From NCBI GenBank assembly GCA_029071285.1, contig JAIEAS010000248.1:1-10776 (forward strand): a DNA stretch of 10,776 nucleotides, read 5' to 3'. Under the pieces are notes generated by a model, which saw only the letters and a list, made by a program, of their open reading frames with translations, searched no databases and was not told the DNA's origin. This document shows positions 1-6,867 of this stretch, in pieces (position 1 is the stretch's first letter; each line of letters begins with the position of its first letter). Origin of the DNA: Clostridia bacterium (GTDB taxonomy: Bacteria > Bacillota > Clostridia > Christensenellales > Borkfalkiaceae). The position numbers and the translations under genes are program-made.

Positions 1-3000
1 GGATCTGCCACAGCAAGACGTTATGCCGACGCAAGTTATGGTACTGTCAAACAGACTTCGAACACTGCAAGCGGTAATGGCACTACCAAGGATGAAGTTT
101 TAAATGATCAACCTTTTAATGTTAATCTTATTTTTACAAATGACAAAGATAAAAATGAAGATTTTGTAACTTACTTTGATTTAACACTTACTGATTTAGT
201 AAAATACAAAACAGCAACTTTGAAAGCTGTGTTTTATTTAGATTTGGACAGTTCCACAGTAGAAGCAACAAAATTATCAAAACCTACAACAAATGATACC
301 TTAGAAATGGACTATGACGAAAAACCGCACACGGTAAACGTTACTTATGCAGACGAAGTAGATTCAACCGATGTGGACGACAAAGATCATTCATATACTA
401 CGGGTTACAAAAACGTAAAAGTAACGGTTGAAGCAAAGGATTTTGACGGCAAAGCAATAAATGATTATACAATAACTCCTGAAAATCTTTCAGAGGCTAC
501 GGGAAGCGTAAGTTTAACCGCAACAAATGCAGGAACATATACCATTAAGTTTGAGCTTACATCAAGCGCAAAAAGTAACGGCATTGAGTGGGACGGCAAC
601 GCAGATCCGATTACATTAACAATAAATAAAGTAGACCCCAAGGTAAATCCCAAAGTGGGCAAAGGACCGTGGTATACAACAAACGACCTCGTTAAAGATA
701 TAAAAATAGAAACTTCCGAGGGCGATACCGACGGTAAAATCAGTTGGGACGCAAGTCAGACTCTTTCGTCAGGTACAAAAAATTACGGCTGGACTTTTAA
801 GCCCACGGATTCAAGAAACTACAACGATAAATCAGACACAGAGTCTATTACGGTTGAAGGCTTGAAAATTACCGGCATAGAGGCGGAGTTTGAACAAGAC
901 GGCTCGGTATTTTACACCTCGGATAGTTTAGATTCTTTAAAAGCTAATTTAGTTGTAACAAAGAAATACAACGACGAAGAAAAAGACGAGGTAATAACCG
1001 ACCCTTCGCTGTATACTTTGTCTGTTCCCGGCAATAAGTTAACGGAGGGTACGGTAACGGTTACCGTAAAATACAGGTCAGGCTTAGACGAAACACCCGC
1101 AAAAGCATCGTTCGAAGCTACTTTCGAGGTGGAAATCACCGCGGTAGAGTTGGAATCTTTTAAGGCAGAATTTGACCCGAACGGCAACGATATTTATCTT
1201 TCAAACAGTCTGAGCGATTTAAATCAATACCTTACCGTAACGGGCACTTATAACGACGGCTCCACGAAAACGCTGACGACCTCGGATTATTCACTTACCG
1301 ACCCCGCCGCGCTTTCGCTCGGCAATGTTACGGTGACGGTTACCTCAACAGAGGATAACAATATTACGGATACCTTTAATGTGAACGTAATTCCCGACAT
1401 AGTGCCCGTAGCCTTGCCTTTACCCGAAACCAACCCCTATACTTATAGCGGTGAAGAGCTTGACGCCGTCGGCGCACTTACTACCTTAACAGACGAGCAG
1501 GTAGTTAAGTATCTGGACGTATCGGGCACAGCCACGGCAAGAAGAGCGGGCGAATATACCGCTAAATTCAAAATCAAGGACGAGTTCATTAACGCGGGCA
1601 CTGTAAGCTGGGATACTTCTAATTTAAGCAGCTTAGACGGCGTAACGGTCAGCGCGGACGGAAATTCGGTTGAGTTCAAATGGACTATATTAAAAGCCAA
1701 AATCGCTGCGACTTGGGACGAGGAAGAGTGCGTCTGGGTTCCCGTAATAGTGGGAACGTTAGCGGAAACAACCGAGCCCGACTTCTTGAACCAGACTTAC
1801 ACCAACTCGGACGGCAAAGCCTTTACAAACAGAAGTAAGCTTGCGGGCGGAAGAACCTATCAGGTTACTGCCGCGATAAATGCGAAGTACGCAGACAACT
1901 TCGAGCTTGACGAGCCCACCCAGACTCTTATAAACTCGGGCAGTGAAACCTATACTTACACACCCGAATACAAGCCCAGCATATGGGAAAAGATAGTAGC
2001 ATTCTTTAAGGCTAACTGGCTGTGGTTTGTAATTGCACTTGCGGCTATAATACTGCTTATAATAATTATCGTAGTAGCTAAAAAGTGCCACAAGACCAAA
2101 GAACAGAAAGAAGAAATCAAGGCTCGTAAGGAAGAGGAGCGCAGGCGCAAGGAAGAAGAAAGACTGCGCCGCGAGGAAGAACGCAGACTTCAACAAGAAC
2201 GCCTTGAAGAAGAACGCAGATTACAGCGTGAAAAGCTTGAAGCCGAGCGCGAAATGGCGAGAGCAAAGCAGGAAGCCGAGCTTGAAAAGATTCGTGCGCA
2301 GGCGCAAGCGGGACTTGCGGGCGCGGGTATGGCAAGTATGGCTATGGCACAACCTCAACAGCAGGCAATGCCCGTACCGCAGGTGCAGACCGTTGATAAC
2401 GAGCTGTTAAAAGAAATGCGCCAGCAGATGGCTGAACTGCGTGCAGATAACAAAGCAACACAAGCGCAGTTACAGGCAATGCAGAATAATCAGCAACAAG
2501 CAATGCAAATGCCTCAACCTATGCAGTACCAGCAATATCCGCAGTATCCTTATCAGCAAATGCCTATGATGCCGCAGTACGGCGGAAACGATCTGGCAAT
2601 GGCGAGAATGGAAGCACAGCTCAACGCTATGCAGGCGGAGCAGAGGGCAAGGTACGATGCGGAACAGCGTATAGAACTTGCGGCAATGCGCGCTGAATCT
2701 CACGTTGACCGCGACTCCCGCCACAGCGTTGACCTCGCCGCTATGCGCGAGCATATCAACGGGCACAACTATAACCGTGTTCCCGATTACAGTCAACAGT
2801 CGTACAATCAGCCCAACTCAATGGATATGATGGGTGCGCTCGTTGCGGCAACCTTGAGGAATATGGCTAACGGCGAGCTTGCGGTAACGCAGTCCGTTCC
2901 CGAGCTTCCGCAGAAAACGGAGCAGAGTCCGCAGTCTGCAAAGTATCCTTCCGACGCGGTTATTACTACCACGACCACGGTTGATACCACAAAGAATAAA

Positions 3001-3057
3001 CCCATACGGCGCGAAGACGAGTTCGACGTTGACGGCTTCTACGACACCTTTGAATAA
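1..3057 (+). CDS. Large Ig-like repeat surface protein with one membrane span and a coiled-coil/low-complexity cytoplasmic tail (5' end missing)
   Basis: The frame is open from base 1 with no in-frame start needed, so the N-terminus and any signal peptide lie upstream; 1018 codons are visible. Codons about 100-285 look like MBG/YDG-type beta-sandwich modules. Codons about 290-382 and 383-465 are a clear tandem pair of bacterial Ig-like domains (shared pattern AEF..(D/N)G..(I/F)Y.S(D/N)SL..L...L.VT..Y(N)D). More beta-rich sequence follows to about 660. A hydrophobic span at codons 674-693 is followed by KK, then a strongly charged E/R/K coiled coil (about 700-770). After that come a Q/M/P/Y-rich stretch (about 775-863), a second helical stretch (about 864-900) and an acidic C-terminus. 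No LPXTG sorting signal is present. By the positive-inside rule the repeats are outside and the tail is cytosolic. Function unknown; an adhesin or envelope-spanning scaffold is inference. The 5' part is visibly more AT-rich than the 3' part. Confidence 0.9.
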   Translation, partial: GSATARRYADASYGTVKQTSNTASGNGTTKDEVLNDQPFNVNLIFTNDKDKNEDFVTYFDLTLTDLVKYKTATLKAVFYLDLDSSTVEATKLSKPTTNDTLEMDYDEKPHTVNVTYADEVDSTDVDDKDHSYTTGYKNVKVTVEAKDFDGKAINDYTITPENLSEATGSVSLTATNAGTYTIKFELTSSAKSNGIEWDGNADPITLTINKVDPKVNPKVGKGPWYTTNDLVKDIKIETSEGDTDGKISWDASQTLSSGTKNYGWTFKPTDSRNYNDKSDTESITVEGLKITGIEAEFEQDGSVFYTSDSLDSLKANLVVTKKYNDEEKDEVITDPSLYTLSVPGNKLTEGTVTVTVKYRSGLDETPAKASFEATFEVEITAVELESFKAEFDPNGNDIYLSNSLSDLNQYLTVTGTYNDGSTKTLTTSDYSLTDPAALSLGNVTVTVTSTEDNNITDTFNVNVIPDIVPVALPLPETNPYTYSGEELDAVGALTTLTDEQVVKYLDVSGTATARRAGEYTAKFKIKDEFINAGTVSWDTSNLSSLDGVTVSADGNSVEFKWTILKAKIAATWDEEECVWVPVIVGTLAETTEPDFLNQTYTNSDGKAFTNRSKLAGGRTYQVTAAINAKYADNFELDEPTQTLINSGSETYTYTPEYKPSIWEKIVAFFKANWLWFVIALAAIILLIIIIVVAKKCHKTKEQKEEIKARKEEERRRKEEERLRREEERRLQQERLEEERRLQREKLEAEREMARAKQEAELEKIRAQAQAGLAGAGMASMAMAQPQQQAMPVPQVQTVDNELLKEMRQQMAELRADNKATQAQLQAMQNNQQQAMQMPQPMQYQQYPQYPYQQMPMMPQYGGNDLAMARMEAQLNAMQAEQRARYDAEQRIELAAMRAESHVDRDSRHSVDLAAMREHINGHNYNRVPDYSQQSYNQPNSMDMMGALVAATLRNMANGELAVTQSVPELPQKTEQSPQSAKYPSDAVITTTTTVDTTKNKPIRREDEFDVDGFYDTFE

Positions 3058-3127
3058 TAAACGTACCGTTTAATCGCGTATCTTAATTGCGTGCGTACCT
3101 GATTGACTAATCACAAATCAATAGAAT

Positions 3128-3157
3128 AAAAACACCGCTTATTAAAGCGGTGTTTTT
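3128..3157. terminator. Bidirectional intrinsic terminator between convergent genes
   Basis: A perfect stem is formed by AACACCGCTT (3131-3140) and AAGCGGTGTT (3145-3154) with an ATTA loop. It is extended by AAA/TTT, giving a T run on both strands. It sits between the surface-protein stop codon and the stop codon of bioY on the other strand, whose last base it overlaps, so it can serve both genes. Confidence 0.9.
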
Positions 3158-3734
3158 AATTGGGTTTAAGTTTTTCTTTTCCGCGTCTTATGTGCGGAAC
3201 GACCTGCCACGCAAGCACGGCGGCAAGGATTGACAGCACCAAGTCCTTTGGCATATACAAAAGATTATAAGTTACGATAGCGGAGCCGAGAAGGTGCGTT
3301 CCGTTCAATCCGTGCCATATCAGCGCGAAGTAGGGGATACCTACAACGTAGTCTGCAGCAAATGCCGTAAGCGCCGCAACCATATAAAGCCAAAAAGGTT
3401 TTTTCTCGCGGTCGATTATTATCCCGCCGATAAACGCCGAAAACACGAAGCCTAAAATGTATCCGAACGAGGGCTTCAGCGCGTAAGCAAACCCCGCGAG
3501 CGAGTGGTCGGAGAACACGGGAATAAAGCAGATAAACCCCGTGAAAAGGTAGACCGCCATTGCCGCCGCACCCTTTTTCCAGCCGAGCATAAGCCCTGCA
3601 AGCACGCTTATAACCGTCTGAAAGGTGAGCGGCACGGGGTAGAACGGAATCGATACGTACGCGCCCGCGACCATAAGCGCGGCGAAAATTGCAATTTCCG
3701 CGATATCCACAGCCAAAAGTTTTTTGTTCTTCAC
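3156..3734 (-). CDS. bioY: Biotin transporter BioY (ECF S component)
   Basis: BioY is the membrane substrate-binding (S) subunit of the energy-coupling-factor biotin transporter. It captures biotin at the membrane and, with EcfA/EcfA'/EcfT, imports it. The family signature IPFYPVPLTFQTVISVLAG is present near the N-terminus, preceded by an alanine-rich first helix of the kind that contacts EcfT. About six hydrophobic segments and a basic C-terminus are seen, and the length of 192 residues is typical. I chose the GTG at 3734 because the longer in-frame TTG start at 3770 coincides with a consensus -35 hexamer. From GTG the protein begins MKNKKLL. No good ribosome-binding site precedes GTG; a GGAA lies a few bases before the TTG, so the longer 204-residue form is not excluded. 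No EcfA or EcfT gene is in the window, so it probably uses a shared (group II) energizing module. Confidence 0.93.
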   Translation of the reverse strand: MKNKKLLAVDIAEIAIFAALMVAGAYVSIPFYPVPLTFQTVISVLAGLMLGWKKGAAAMAVYLFTGFICFIPVFSDHSLAGFAYALKPSFGYILGFVFSAFIGGIIIDREKKPFWLYMVAALTAFAADYVVGIPYFALIWHGLNGTHLLGSAIVTYNLLYMPKDLVLSILAAVLAWQVVPHIRRGKEKLKPN

Positions 3735-3741
3735 AACAGTA

Positions 3742-3770
3742 ATTTTAAGAAAAAAGCCGCCTATTGTCAA
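3742..3770 (-). promoter_or_regulatory. Sigma-A-type promoter for bioY
   Basis: On the minus strand a perfect -35 TTGACA (3770-3765) is separated by 17 bp from TAAAAT (3747-3742), a five-of-six match to TATAAT. The expected transcription start falls within a base or two of the GTG codon at 3734, which implies a very short or absent 5' leader. The -35 lies back to back with the -35 of the divergent cobalamin-riboswitch promoter, 12 bp away. Confidence 0.7.
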
Positions 3771-3782
3771 CTGAAATTCCGC

Positions 3783-3812
3783 TTGACAGAAAGCCTTAAA
3801 AAACAGTATAAT
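3783..3812 (+). promoter_or_regulatory. Consensus sigma-A promoter for the cobalamin-riboswitch transcript
   Basis: Perfect TTGACA (3783-3788) and perfect TATAAT (3807-3812) are separated by 18 bp. Transcription should start near 3819, giving a leader of about 260 nt that contains the whole cobalamin riboswitch and its expression platform before the lipoprotein gene. Full match to consensus suggests a strong constitutive promoter, leaving control to the riboswitch. Confidence 0.85.
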
Positions 3813-3868
3813 TAATTAAACTTTTTCATCTCACGCCGGAAAAGTTTTTAAACCTTTAATTTAATAAC

Positions 3869-3985
3869 CGCAGGTTGCGCGAAGCCTTTGGGCGCGCGCA
3901 TTAAACGGGGAATACGGTGAAATTCCGTAGCTGTACCGCAACGGTAAGCCTCTTTTTGGGGACAAGTCCGAATGCCAGACCTGCG
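3869..3985 (+). promoter_or_regulatory. Cobalamin (B12) riboswitch aptamer
   Basis: The closing P1 helix is CGCAGGT (3869-3875) with ACCTGCG (3979-3985). Inside are a 6-bp stem TGCGCG/CGCGCA (3876-3881/3895-3900), the conserved GGTGAAATTCC block (3916-3926) within a TACGG/CCGTA stem, and the B12-box-like CCGCAACGGTAA (3936-3947). GAATGCCA (3970-3977) sits just before the P1 3' strand. This order and these conserved blocks are diagnostic of the cobalamin riboswitch family. It normally shuts off downstream B12 transport or synthesis genes when adenosyl- or other cobalamins bind, fitting the B12-uptake-like genes that follow. Which cobalamin form it prefers cannot be judged by eye. Confidence 0.95.
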
Positions 3986-3996
3986 AAGATTAAAGT

Positions 3997-4039
3997 CGTT
4001 TGGTTCGAGTTAAACCAAGCGTGCGTACAGGCACGTTTG
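3997..4039 (+). promoter_or_regulatory. Alternative hairpins in the riboswitch expression platform
   Basis: Two mutually exclusive 9-bp stems can form between aptamer and terminator. One pairs 3997-4005 with 4013-4021 (7-nt loop, one G-U). The other pairs 4016-4024 with 4031-4039 (6-nt loop, one G-U). They share 4016-4021, and the second also uses 4031-4035, which belong to the 5' arm of the terminator stem. The second hairpin therefore looks like an antiterminator that the first hairpin would block. Assignment to ligand-free or bound states is inference. Confidence 0.5.
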
Positions 4040-4062
4040 TTATTTGCGTGTCTGAATTTTTT
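4028..4062 (+). terminator. Riboswitch-controlled intrinsic terminator
   Basis: CAGGCACG (4028-4035) pairs with CGTGTCTG (4047-4054, one G-U) around an 11-nt loop and is followed by AATTTTTT (4055-4062). It lies between the cobalamin aptamer and the AAGGAG ribosome-binding site (4069-4074) of the next gene, so it is the likely off-state structure at high cobalamin. Confidence 0.7.
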
Positions 4063-4079
4063 AAATTTAAGGAGTACTT

Positions 4080-4577
4080 ATGAAAAAACTTTTAACTGTT
4101 TTACTTGCGCTTTGCGCAGCAGTCGCAGTCTGCGTTTTTGCGGGCTGTGCGGACGACCCGAGAGGGGAAACGGAAGGCGCGGTGGACGGCGGATATAAAA
4201 TCTGCTACGCGTTTACCGCCTCGGACGACGTGTTGAATATCGGCGAAAACACTTCGCTCAAGGACTATATGGACGCGCTTAAAGCGGGCGGCAAGCTCGA
4301 TTTTAAAGGCGAGGACGGGGACTACGGTTATTACCTTACCGAAATTTTAGGCGTGAAAAGCGTTTTCGTCAGCTCGACGGCAAATTCGTACGCGGGCTAC
4401 GACTGGTACGTTTACACGACCCTTACGACGGTTGACGGCGTAACTTATTCTTCGGAACAATCCTTCGTGTTTGACGGCGTAACCCTTTACAAATCGGCGT
4501 ACGGCGTTTCAAATCTGCCCTGCGTGAAAGGCGAAAGCTACGCCTTGGTTTTCGAGTACGCGGAAACGACCTGGTAA
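4080..4577 (+). CDS. DUF4430-like (transcobalamin C-terminal-like) lipoprotein, predicted cobalamin capture
   Basis: The 165-residue product begins with a lipoprotein signal peptide: MKKLL, a hydrophobic core, and lipobox FAGC with the lipidated cysteine at residue 23. The mature part (about 140 residues) has the layout of the DUF4430 family, which resembles the C-terminal domain of transcobalamin and intrinsic factor. It has a TSLKDYMDAL helix near the start, then G.YLTEILGV, a YDWYVYTTL strand in the usual W.YYVN position, and a terminal strand SYALVFEY. The AAGGAG site 5 nt upstream fixes the ATG. It is the first gene after the cobalamin riboswitch and is followed 9 nt later by an S component. 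I infer that it binds cobalamin or another corrinoid on the outer face of the membrane and passes it to that transporter. The fold assignment is by eye and should be treated as probable; the riboswitch is the stronger clue. Confidence 0.75.
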   Translation: MKKLLTVLLALCAAVAVCVFAGCADDPRGETEGAVDGGYKICYAFTASDDVLNIGENTSLKDYMDALKAGGKLDFKGEDGDYGYYLTEILGVKSVFVSSTANSYAGYDWYVYTTLTTVDGVTYSSEQSFVFDGVTLYKSAYGVSNLPCVKGESYALVFEYAETTW

Positions 4578-4586
4578 TTTTTTGAA

Positions 4587-5351
4587 ATGCGGAATACGGA
4601 GAACAAAATACCGCCTGCTAAGCAAATAGCTTATATAGCGGTTATGTGCGCTCTGCTCATTGCGGGGCAGTACGTGTTTTCGTTCGTGGTGGGAGTGGAA
4701 ATCGTCACCCTGCTGTTCGTGTGCTTTGCAAGCGTTTTCGGCGTGAGGAGCGGCGTTATTTGCGCCGTAGCGTTTTCGCTTTTAAGGTGCCTTATCTACG
4801 GCTTTTCACCGACGGCGGTGATTTTGTATCTCGTGTATTATCCGTCGCTTGCGGCGGTTTTCGGCGGACTTGGGCATATAAAAAACGAGACCTTTCAAAG
4901 GTGTCCCGCAGCGCTTATTATTGCGGTCAACGGTTTGCTTTTGGCTCTTATGGCGGCGTGCGCGCTCTCGTACGGCTTTGACGTTATCAAGGTTTCAAAG
5001 CTGTGGAAGGCAACCGCGAACGTTCTTTTATGGGTAATATTCGGTCTGTGCGCCGCGGTGTGTATAGCGTTCAACGGACTTGTGATTGCGAACAGGGTGT
5101 TCAGAAAGAACGTGGGAACGCTTTTGAAGCTGTTTACCTTTGCTACCGTTGCGGCGGTGTGTACGGTGTGCTTTACACTTTTGGACGACGTGATAACCCC
5201 ACTCGTTCTGGGCAGTACGAGGCTGACCGCGCTGACTTATTTTTACACCTCGTTTACGGCGATGCTGCCTCAGACGGTGTGTACGATAGTTTCGGTTACG
5301 ACTTTATATCTGCCCGTCTGCGCCGCACTTAAAAAAGCAACGAGCAAATAA
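4587..5351 (+). CDS. ECF transporter S component, predicted cobalamin uptake
   Basis: A 254-residue integral membrane protein with about six hydrophobic segments. Its first helix, KQIAYIAVMCALLIAGQ, has the alanine-spaced pattern that S components use to dock on EcfT. A conserved-looking FGVRSGVICAVAFSLLR turn follows, as in ECF-S proteins of the CblT/CbrT-like vitamin group. It should act as the membrane substrate binder of a group II ECF importer, relying on EcfA/EcfA'/EcfT encoded elsewhere. Substrate assignment rests on context: it is in the transcript controlled by the cobalamin riboswitch, directly after a predicted cobalamin-binding lipoprotein. No clear ribosome-binding site precedes the ATG (ATTTTTTGAA), so translation probably depends on ribosomes finishing the gene 9 nt upstream. 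A different vitamin substrate is possible but less likely. Confidence 0.8.
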   Translation: MRNTENKIPPAKQIAYIAVMCALLIAGQYVFSFVVGVEIVTLLFVCFASVFGVRSGVICAVAFSLLRCLIYGFSPTAVILYLVYYPSLAAVFGGLGHIKNETFQRCPAALIIAVNGLLLALMAACALSYGFDVIKVSKLWKATANVLLWVIFGLCAAVCIAFNGLVIANRVFRKNVGTLLKLFTFATVAAVCTVCFTLLDDVITPLVLGSTRLTALTYFYTSFTAMLPQTVCTIVSVTTLYLPVCAALKKATSK

Positions 5352-5353
5352 AA

Positions 5354-5383
5354 AAAGCCTTCCGCTTTCTGGCGGAAGGCTTT
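5354..5383. terminator. Bidirectional intrinsic terminator
   Basis: A perfect 12-bp stem, AAAGCCTTCCGC (5354-5365) with GCGGAAGGCTTT (5372-5383), closes a 6-nt loop. An A run (5351-5356) lies on one side and TTTATAATTA on the other. It ends both the plus-strand cobalamin-uptake transcript and the minus-strand MATE gene. Confidence 0.93.
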
Positions 5384-5387
5384 ATAA

Positions 5388-6851
5388 TTATTCGGCGTCA
5401 GTGATTTCTTCTGTCTGTTGTGCTTTTTGTTCTTTGTTGAGCTTTACGAAGTAAACGATTGTCAGCGCAGCCGAAACTATTATTGCGACAAGGTCGGCGG
5501 CGGGGGCTGCCCATAAAATTCCTTCGATGCCGTAGAATACGGGGAGTACGCAGATTAAGGGAATAAAGCATACGGCGTCCCTTATGAGCGAAGCCAGGAT
5601 AGCGAATACCGGTTTGCCCACCGCCTGAAAGAATATCGACGACATTTTTATCAGACAGGTGAAAGTAATCAGCATAAGGAATATGCGGAAAGTTTTAATT
5701 GCAAAATCCCAGTATAACTCCGCGTTGTAATTTTTCGGTCCGCCGAAAATGCCCGCTATTGCCTTGGGGCAGGCTTCGAAAAGTACCGTTGAAATTACGC
5801 CGATTACCACCGTGCAGAGCAGTATATACAGATAGGTTTTCTTTACGCGGTCAAATTTTTTCGCGCCGATATTGTAGCCTAAAATGGGTTGGCAGCCTAA
5901 CACTATGCCCACGACCAGGTTGATTACCACGGTGAAAACTTTGCTTTCGATGCCTATCAGAACTATGGGGATATTTGCGCCGTAGTCCGACATTGCGCCG
6001 TATTTTCCGAGCATCATATTGCACACCAGCGAAATTACGACTATCGTCAGCTGTGTGATAAAGGAGGACATTCCAAGCTTTAACACGTTTGAAAATACCT
6101 TGAAGTCGGGGATTAAACTTTTTACCGTCATTTTAAAGGTTTTGGTTTTACGGATAAAGTAGAAGAGGCTTATCGCAAACGAAACGACCTGACCTATAAC
6201 CGTAGCCCACGCCGCGCCCGCCATTCCCCATTTGCAGCCGAAAATGAACGCTGCGTCCAGAGCGATATTTATAACCGCACCCGACAGCATCGAAGCCATA
6301 GACCACGCGGGACTTCCGTCCGCGCGGACTACGGCGTTCATCATATTCATCGCCATAAACACGGGGAAGAAGCCGAGAATTATATCGAAGTACTGCACGG
6401 CGTAATTAAGCGTGCCGACCTCGAACTCGCCCGTGTACTGGTTTACGCCGTCGCGGGTTGCGCCGAAGAGGGTGAGTATCTGCGTTTTCAGCGGATAGAA
6501 AATTGCCATTAAAATTACGCTTACGGCAATGGTTATAACGAGCCCGGTACCTATTGCCTTATGACCGTTCTGTGTATCCTGTTTGCCCTGACATATATTC
6601 AGAAAAGCCGCGCAGCCGTCGCCGAACCACCACGCAAAAGCCTGCGCGATGATAAAGATGGGGAACACTATTCCCGCCGCGCCGTTGCCCGTATCGCCGA
6701 GCTCGCTGCGCCCGACGAAAATCTGGTCCACGATGTTATACAGCGCACTTACCAAAAGTGACAATACGCACGGTATGCAGAATTTAAGCATCAGCTTAAA
6801 AATCTTTTCCTTGCCTAAAAAATCGTTGCTTCTATCTACTGTCTGTTCCAT
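5388..6851 (-). CDS. MepA-like MATE family efflux transporter
   Basis: The 487-residue protein has the twelve-helix, two-repeat layout of MATE exporters, which use Na+ or H+ gradients to expel cationic drugs and other small molecules. The first helix region carries ALYNIVDQIFVGRSELG and GNGAAGIVFPI. WFGDGCAAFLNICQGK and NAVVRADGSPAWSM follow, and the second half repeats the pattern (GIESKVFTVVINLVVGIVLG; FFQAVGKPVFAI). These resemble the MepA subgroup. Its length is close to the family norm and it ends in a charged tail (EEITDAE). The ATG is supported by GGGAG 5 nt upstream on the minus strand. The gene stands alone, with its own promoter (6978-7006), a structured leader and a terminator at 5354-5383. 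Substrate unknown. If the leader is a guanidine-IV RNA, guanidinium export would be expected, but this is untested. Confidence 0.93.
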   Translation of the reverse strand: MEQTVDRSNDFLGKEKIFKLMLKFCIPCVLSLLVSALYNIVDQIFVGRSELGDTGNGAAGIVFPIFIIAQAFAWWFGDGCAAFLNICQGKQDTQNGHKAIGTGLVITIAVSVILMAIFYPLKTQILTLFGATRDGVNQYTGEFEVGTLNYAVQYFDIILGFFPVFMAMNMMNAVVRADGSPAWSMASMLSGAVINIALDAAFIFGCKWGMAGAAWATVIGQVVSFAISLFYFIRKTKTFKMTVKSLIPDFKVFSNVLKLGMSSFITQLTIVVISLVCNMMLGKYGAMSDYGANIPIVLIGIESKVFTVVINLVVGIVLGCQPILGYNIGAKKFDRVKKTYLYILLCTVVIGVISTVLFEACPKAIAGIFGGPKNYNAELYWDFAIKTFRIFLMLITFTCLIKMSSIFFQAVGKPVFAILASLIRDAVCFIPLICVLPVFYGIEGILWAAPAADLVAIIVSAALTIVYFVKLNKEQKAQQTEEITDAE

Positions 6852-6867
6852 TAATTCTCCCGTTTTT

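Noticed and set aside
1759..2335. Long minus-strand open frames opposite the surface-protein gene, some looking hydrophobic.
   Set aside because: They are antisense to a strongly biased coding region (charged coiled coil and TM codons), have no ribosome-binding site or homology, and are shadows.
3058..3127. Short inverted ATTGA/TCAAT pair in the gap after the surface-protein gene.
   Set aside because: Only 5 bp and AT-rich; no support beyond chance. The real terminator is immediately downstream.
3764..3789. Possible BirA (biotin repressor) operator: TTGTCAAC and CTTGACAG inverted near bioY.
   Set aside because: The half-sites resemble the TTGTTAAC type but the gap is only 10 bp instead of the usual 14-16. 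The symmetry is fully explained by two divergent -35 hexamers. Weak evidence only.
3917..4198. Plus-strand open frame across the cobalamin riboswitch.
   Set aside because: It runs through structured RNA and overlaps the lipoprotein gene in another frame; no protein-like features.
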